Source: Methylobacterium gossipiicola
Lineage (GTDB): Bacteria; Pseudomonadota; Alphaproteobacteria; Rhizobiales; Beijerinckiaceae
Direction: 5' to 3'
DNA: 64,000 nucleotides
NCBI RefSeq assembly: GCF_900113485.1
Contig: NZ_FOPM01000005.1
Location: 124,001-188,000 of the forward strand
Shown piece after piece: positions 59,624-64,000 of this stretch (positions are counted from its first letter, which is position 1; every line of letters begins with the position of its first letter). The notes under the pieces were generated by a model, which searched no databases, was not told the DNA's origin, and was given only the letters and a program-made list of their open reading frames with translations. The position numbers were made by a program, and so were the translations under genes.

Positions 59624-60105
59624 GCGCCGCGCGGCGGTTGGCGGCGGCCCTGATCGCCGGGTTGCTGTTCGGTCTGGGTCTGTCCCTGTCGGGCATGCTC
59701 GATCCGGCGCGGGTGCGGGGCTTTCTCGACATCGCGGGCGCATGGGACCCGACCCTCGCCTTCGTGCTGGGCGGGGCGGTGAGCGTCGCCGGCCTCGGCT
59801 ACGCCCTGGCGCGTCGCCTGCCGCGCCCGGCCTTCGACGCCGGGTTTGACCTGCCGCCGCGAGCCCGGATCGACGGGCCGCTGCTCGCGGGTGCGGCCCT
59901 ATTCGGCATCGGCTGGGGCCTCTCCGGGTTTTGCCCCGGCCCAGCCATGGCGGCCCTGTCCACGGGAGCCCTGCCGGTGTTCGTCTTCGTCGGCGCCATG
60001 CTGCTCGGGATGGCCGCGCATGGGTGGTTCGCCCGCCGCTTCGAGCCCCCGAAGCCGCGCGGGGATCGGGCAAACGTGCCGAGCGCAAGAGTCCAGCTCC
60101 GCTGA
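59620..60105 (+). CDS. YeeE/YedE family membrane protein (second half)
   Basis: The 161-residue protein has about five hydrophobic segments, LFGLGLSLSGMLDPARVRGF and GWGLSGFCPGPAM, the second conserved Cys motif of the family. It corresponds to the C-terminal half (DUF6691-like). The two halves presumably assemble as one sulfur transporter, as in the PmpA/PmpB pairs of other bacteria. No rhodanese or regulator is attached. Confidence 0.9.
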   Translation: MSAARRLAAALIAGLLFGLGLSLSGMLDPARVRGFLDIAGAWDPTLAFVLGGAVSVAGLGYALARRLPRPAFDAGFDLPPRARIDGPLLAGAALFGIGWGLSGFCPGPAMAALSTGALPVFVFVGAMLLGMAAHGWFARRFEPPKPRGDRANVPSARVQLR

Positions 60106-60186
60106 ACCCTCGACCGTGATGGTCCGACGACGATCCCGGGTCCCGGGCGTGCCGAAACGCCACCGGGGATCGCGGGCAGGGATGCC

Positions 60187-60861
60187 TCAAGCGGGTAGAA
60201 CGACCACCTTCGTCTTTACCGGGGTCTGGGCGTAAAGGTGGATCATGTCCTGGCTGAGCAGGCCGACGCAGCCGCTGGTGATGCCGCTGCCGATGGTGTC
60301 GGGGTCGCTGCTGGCGTAGATGGTGTAGAGCGTATAGGCGCCGTTCTGGTAGAGATGGAGCGTGCGGGCACCGAGGGGATTGTCGAGGCCGCCCGGCATG
60401 CCGCGCGCGTATTTCGCGGCCTCGGGCTGACGCTTGATCATCTCCTTGGGCGGCGTCCAAGTCGCCCATTCGGACTTACGGCCGACATAGGCGTCCCCGC
60501 TCCAGAGGAACCCGTCGCGGCCGACATTGGCGCCGTAGCGCGTGGCGGTTCCGTCACCCTCGACGCGGTAGACGTAGAAATTGCGCGGATCGACCACGAT
60601 CGTCCCAGCCGCCTCCTTGGTCACGTACGGGACCGTCCGACGAAAGTATTTCGGATCGAGCTTGCTGATATCGGTCGCCGGGATCGGAAACTTTTCGCCC
60701 GGCATCGGTCCGTAGGTCTTCGCCGCCTCGGCACGCAGCGCCCCATCGGTATTCACGCAGCCGGCGAGGCCGAGGGCGCCGAGGCCGGCGGCCGAGCCGA
60801 CGAGGAACGCGCGGCGGTCCAGGCGGGGCAGCACGCCGTTCTCGATCCTCTCAAGGGCCAT
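60187..60861 (-). CDS. L,D-transpeptidase (YkuD family), Tat/lipoprotein
   Basis: The 224-residue precursor has a twin-arginine signal (LDRRAFLVGSAAG) that also ends in a lipobox LAGC (Cys35). The YkuD domain follows with GARTLHLYQNG and the active site SGITSGCVGL with catalytic Cys198. It would make 3-3 cross-links in peptidoglycan or attach proteins. The Arg that usually follows the motif (C-[IV]-R) is Gly here. ATG 60861 fits; upstream in-frame residues look non-coding. Confidence 0.88.
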   Translation of the reverse strand: MALERIENGVLPRLDRRAFLVGSAAGLGALGLAGCVNTDGALRAEAAKTYGPMPGEKFPIPATDISKLDPKYFRRTVPYVTKEAAGTIVVDPRNFYVYRVEGDGTATRYGANVGRDGFLWSGDAYVGRKSEWATWTPPKEMIKRQPEAAKYARGMPGGLDNPLGARTLHLYQNGAYTLYTIYASSDPDTIGSGITSGCVGLLSQDMIHLYAQTPVKTKVVVLPA

Positions 60862-61255
60862 GATGTCGATCCTGGGTCTTTCACGACGGATGCGCGGAGG
60901 CGTCGGCTGCCATCGATCGCGCGAAACGCCGAGCCAAGCTGCCCGCACCCGAAGCGACTGGCAAGCGCGGCCTTCGTCGCGCGCACGGCGCGAAGCGTCC
61001 ACCCACCGTTTTGAGGCCGCGCCGAACACTGTCCCTTGATCGGGGATCGTGTCCGTCCGCCGCGTTCACAGAATATTGAGTTCAGCGTCGCCGCCGAACC
61101 GGGTGATTCGACTCGCCCGAACCGTCGGTTTGCGGCAGGGCACCGCGTTGCATGTCCGTCACCACGGGGCCAAACGCTCGCATGCGCTTTCATCGACAAC
61201 TCCTGCCCGGGAGTTCCCGGTCCCGGACGTCTCGCTCTCCCCGTCCAGCGATCCG
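60862..61255. other. Divergent intergenic region between the transpeptidase and the hybrid kinase
   Basis: It holds both promoters. An open frame runs from GTG 61049 into the kinase, but its composition is Arg/Ser-rich and unlike the PAS domain, so I treat it as leader DNA. No RNA gene is recognised. Confidence 0.45.
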
Positions 61256-63703
61256 ATGAGCGACGCCCTGGCCTTTCTCGCGGGCGGCGGCGAGGCCGCC
61301 CGCATGATTCGCGCGCGCGACTGGTCGCGCCACCCCCTCGGGCCGCCCGAGACTTGGTCTCCGGAGTTCCGTACGGCGTTGAGCCTTGTGCTCAACTCAC
61401 CGGAATCGATGATCCTCGCCTGGGGGCCGGAACTCAGCTTCTTCTTCAACGATACCTATTTCCCCCTGCTCGGACCCCGCCTGCCCTGGGCGATGGGCGA
61501 GCGCTTCGACGTGGTCTGGGCCGATGCCTGGGCGCAGGCGGAACCGATCATCGACGCGGCGTTCGCCGGCCGGAGCCGGCGCTTCGACGACTTGCCCTGG
61601 AAGCTCGATACGGATCGGGGGGCCGCCGACACCTGGTTCTCGTTTTCCTACTCGCGGGTGCTCGACCGGGACGGCGCCGTCGCCGGCCTCTTCATCCTCA
61701 CCAACGAGACCACGGCGCGGGTTCTCGCCGACCGGGCGCTCCGCGAGAGCGAGGAGCATTTCCGGCAGACAGTGGAGCTCAACCCGCAGGTGCCCTGGAC
61801 CTGCGACCCCGACGGCAACATCACCTCGTACTCGAAGCGCTGGCTCGATCTTACCGGCCAGGCGCCCGGCGAACCGGACGGGACCGGCTGGATCAATGCG
61901 CTCCATCCCGACGACATTCCGGGCACCTGTGCCGTGCTGTCGGCATCCCTCGCCGCCGGCGAGCCCGTGGATGTGGATTATCGCCTGCGCATGGCCGTCG
62001 GTGGCCACCGCTGGATGCGCGCCCGCGCCTGGCCGCGCCGAAACGAGGCCGGTGCCATCATCCGCTGGTATGGCGTCGTCGAGGATGTGCATGACCGCAA
62101 GCAGGCCGAGGCGGATCTGCGGCGCCTGAACGAAACCCTGGAGCAGCGGGTCGCGCAGGCACTGCTCCAGCGCAAGCTCTGGGCGGACGTGTTCGAAACC
62201 ACGGACGCCATGGTGGGGGCCCTGGACCTGGACTACCGCCTGCTCGCCGCCAACCGGGCCTGGATCGAGGAATTCGAGGCGGCGTTCGGTATCCGCCCCC
62301 GGATCGGCGACGATATTGTCGGCCTCCTCGCGCACCGGCCCGACGTCGCCGTCTCCATCCGGGCGACATGGGGACGAGCCCTCGCGGGCGAGGAATTCAT
62401 GCTCGTGGAAGAGTTCGGCGATTCGAGTCGGAACCGGCCCCGCTACGAACTCAAGTTCACCACCCTGCGCGATCACGACGGGCGCCGCATCGGCGCCTTC
62501 CAGTATGCTCAGGACATCTCCGAGCGCCTGCGGGTGCAGGAACGCCTCGGCCGCGCCGAGGAGGCCCTGCGCCACGCGCAGAAGATGGAGGCCGTGGGCC
62601 AGCTCACGGGGGGCGTCGCCCACGACTTCAACAACCTCCTGACGGTCATCAAGTCGTCGGTTGAGTTCCTGCAGCGACCGGACCTCCCGGCGGAGCGGCG
62701 CAGCCGCTACCTTGCGGCGGTGAGCGACACCGTGGACCGGGCCGCCAAGCTCACGAGCCAGCTCCTGTCCTTCGCAAGGCGACAGGCCCTGAAGCCCGAG
62801 GTGTTCGATGTCGGCGAGCGTCTGGCGAGCGTCGCCGACATGCTGAACGCCGTGACGGGGGCCCGCATCCGCATCGACACCACGGTGCCGGACGTGCCCT
62901 GCCACGTCCGGGCCGATCTGAGCCAGTTCGAGACCGCCCTGGTGAACATGGTGGTGAACGCCCGCGACGCCATGGACGGCGCCGGCACCCTGACCCTGCG
63001 TCTCACCTGCGCGGCGACCCTGCCGGGCATCCGGGGTCATGCCGAAGCTTCCGGACGTTTCGCCGCCCTGGCCATCGCGGACGAGGGCGTGGGCATCGCC
63101 CCGGACCTGCTCTCGCGAATCTTCGAACCGTTCTTCACCACGAAGGAAGTCGGCAAGGGCACCGGCCTCGGCCTCAGTCAGGTCATCGGCTTCGCCAAGC
63201 AATCGGGGGGCGATGTCGACGTCACGAGTGAACCGGGCCGTGGAACGACCTTCACCCTCTACTTGCCCCAGGTCGAGGCGCCGGTACCGGCGGAGATCCG
63301 TCGCGAAGTCCGAAGCGGTGGCGGCGACCGCCGCCTCACCATCCTCGTCGTCGAGGATAATCTCGATGTCGGCCGCTTCTGCACGCAATTGCTGCAGGAT
63401 CTCGGCCACGAAACCGTGTGGGCGCACAACGCCGAAGCCGCCCTGGCCGAGATCGAGGCGGATTCGTCCCGGTTCGACGCCGTGTTCTCGGACGTGGTGA
63501 TGCCGGGCATGGGGGGCGTCGCCCTCGCCCATCGGCTTCGGGCGACCCATTCGGGGATGCCGGTGATCCTGACGACCGGCTACAGCGGCGTGCTCGCCGA
63601 GGACGACACCCATGGATTCGACCTCGTGCGCAAGCCCTATTCGGCCGAGCAGGTCGCCAACGCCTTGCGCGACGCCCTCGGACAGCCGAAGGCACAGACA
63701 TGA
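61256..63703 (+). CDS. PAS-containing hybrid sensor histidine kinase
   Basis: The 815-residue soluble protein has an N-terminal sensory segment ([12 protein letters not shown], typical of PAS-kinase N-termini in methylobacteria), two further PAS domains (about 170-290 and 310-430), a HisKA site [11 protein letters not shown] with His456, HATPase motifs ([26 protein letters not shown]), and a C-terminal receiver with phospho-acceptor Asp746 in [14 protein letters not shown] 61256 was chosen over GTG 61049. The signal is unknown. Confidence 0.93.
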   Translation: MSDALAFLAGGGEAARMIRARDWSRHPLGPPETWSPEFRTALSLVLNSPESMILAWGPELSFFFNDTYFPLLGPRLPWAMGERFDVVWADAWAQAEPIIDAAFAGRSRRFDDLPWKLDTDRGAADTWFSFSYSRVLDRDGAVAGLFILTNETTARVLADRALRESEEHFRQTVELNPQVPWTCDPDGNITSYSKRWLDLTGQAPGEPDGTGWINALHPDDIPGTCAVLSASLAAGEPVDVDYRLRMAVGGHRWMRARAWPRRNEAGAIIRWYGVVEDVHDRKQAEADLRRLNETLEQRVAQALLQRKLWADVFETTDAMVGALDLDYRLLAANRAWIEEFEAAFGIRPRIGDDIVGLLAHRPDVAVSIRATWGRALAGEEFMLVEEFGDSSRNRPRYELKFTTLRDHDGRRIGAFQYAQDISERLRVQERLGRAEEALRHAQKMEAVGQLTGGVAHDFNNLLTVIKSSVEFLQRPDLPAERRSRYLAAVSDTVDRAAKLTSQLLSFARRQALKPEVFDVGERLASVADMLNAVTGARIRIDTTVPDVPCHVRADLSQFETALVNMVVNARDAMDGAGTLTLRLTCAATLPGIRGHAEASGRFAALAIADEGVGIAPDLLSRIFEPFFTTKEVGKGTGLGLSQVIGFAKQSGGDVDVTSEPGRGTTFTLYLPQVEAPVPAEIRREVRSGGGDRRLTILVVEDNLDVGRFCTQLLQDLGHETVWAHNAEAALAEIEADSSRFDAVFSDVVMPGMGGVALAHRLRATHSGMPVILTTGYSGVLAEDDTHGFDLVRKPYSAEQVANALRDALGQPKAQT

Positions 63704-63797
63704 TTTCGAAGAGACCAGGATCGGCCGAACGGCGAGCAGGGTCTTCGACCTACGCCGTGTTATGATCGACAGAAACGTATCCTCGAAAGTCGGGCCA

Positions 63798-64000
63798 TGA
63801 CGGAAAGGGACGACCCCGCGATGCCCGCCGACGGCCCGGATTACGACGGCTCGGTGTATGACGACCTGTTGGAGGCCGAGATCGCGCGCCTGCCGCATGG
63901 GGTCGTTCGGGTCGACGCCCTCGGGACTGTGCGCGCGGCCAACCCGGCCGCCGCCGCGCTGCTCGGCCAGCCGAGCGCGATGCTCGTCGGCCGGGATTTC
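63798..64000 (+). CDS. PAS domain protein, partial (continues past the right edge)
   Basis: The first 67 codons encode an acidic start and a PAS-like stretch (LPHGVVRVDALGTVRAAN, AALLGQPSAMLVGRDF). The output domain lies outside the window. It follows the hybrid kinase by 94 bases on the same strand and may be a partner sensor or photoactive-yellow-protein-like PAS. Confidence 0.75.

Noticed and set aside
61397..63898. 833-codon minus-strand frame
   Set aside because: Antisense of the hybrid kinase, whose plus-strand reading has all kinase motifs.

Overview
The window is high-GC chromosomal DNA of an alphaproteobacterium. It most likely comes from Methylobacterium/Methylorubrum or a close Hyphomicrobiales relative. 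The evidence is gene content and style rather than any RNA marker: a giant two-transmembrane coiled-coil protein of the kind that forms growth-pole rings in rhizobia, an EcfG-type general-stress promoter in front of a CsbD gene, an Omp19-like lipoprotein, paired YdcH-like proteins, many ATGA/GTGA/TTGA stop-start overlaps, and frequent GTG/TTG starts. I see no rRNA, tRNA, CRISPR array, insertion sequence, prophage or integration site.

Layout, left to right. 1-6153 (minus) is the N-terminal 2051 codons of the giant repeat protein, cut by the left edge. A small Hpt phosphotransfer gene diverges from it. 6.9-9.5 kb holds a [2Fe-2S] ferredoxin, a coupled VWA (CoxE-like) and VOC gene pair, and an unknown gene. 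9.5-11.7 kb is a zinc-type TonB receptor with a candidate Zur operator at its start. 11.9-15.3 kb holds an acetyltransferase followed by a complete class I cytochrome P450 module (ferredoxin, ferredoxin reductase, P450) with overlapping genes. 15.5-20.2 kb is envelope related: Omp19-like lipoprotein, outer-membrane barrel, arabinose-5-phosphate isomerase for Kdo/LPS, and a GT61 glycosyltransferase. 20.3-25.8 kb is information processing: mutL, rsmD, an rluB-type pseudouridine synthase with a long Gly-rich tail, csbD and tadA.

25.8-33.4 kb is a leftward run: ydcH-like, purE-purK, a GlcG/HbpS protein, an oligopeptide ABC transporter without ATPase genes, and an MFS carrier. 33.7-37.6 kb holds a second YdcH-like gene, prpE (propionyl-CoA synthetase), an old yellow enzyme and a short acidic protein. 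38-44.4 kb holds an MHYT-PAS-GGDEF-EAL c-di-GMP protein and a siderophore receptor with its PepSY membrane partner. 45-47 kb holds a Cys-rich secreted protein, a lone cyanase (cynS), an A+T-rich non-coding stretch and an XRE regulator behind a perfect 15-bp inverted repeat.

47.3-58.1 kb is the most distinctive part: ten consecutive glycosyltransferase-type genes with no flippase, polymerase or exporter. They include a sucrose-phosphate synthase/phosphatase fusion, a zinc-ribbon-GT2 fusion, a sialyltransferase-fold (GT29-like) protein and two related GT2 enzymes. Together they predict an uncharacterised glycan or glycoside pathway. The right end holds two small helical proteins, a split YeeE/YedE sulfur transporter, an L,D-transpeptidase, a hybrid histidine kinase and the start of a PAS protein cut by the right edge.
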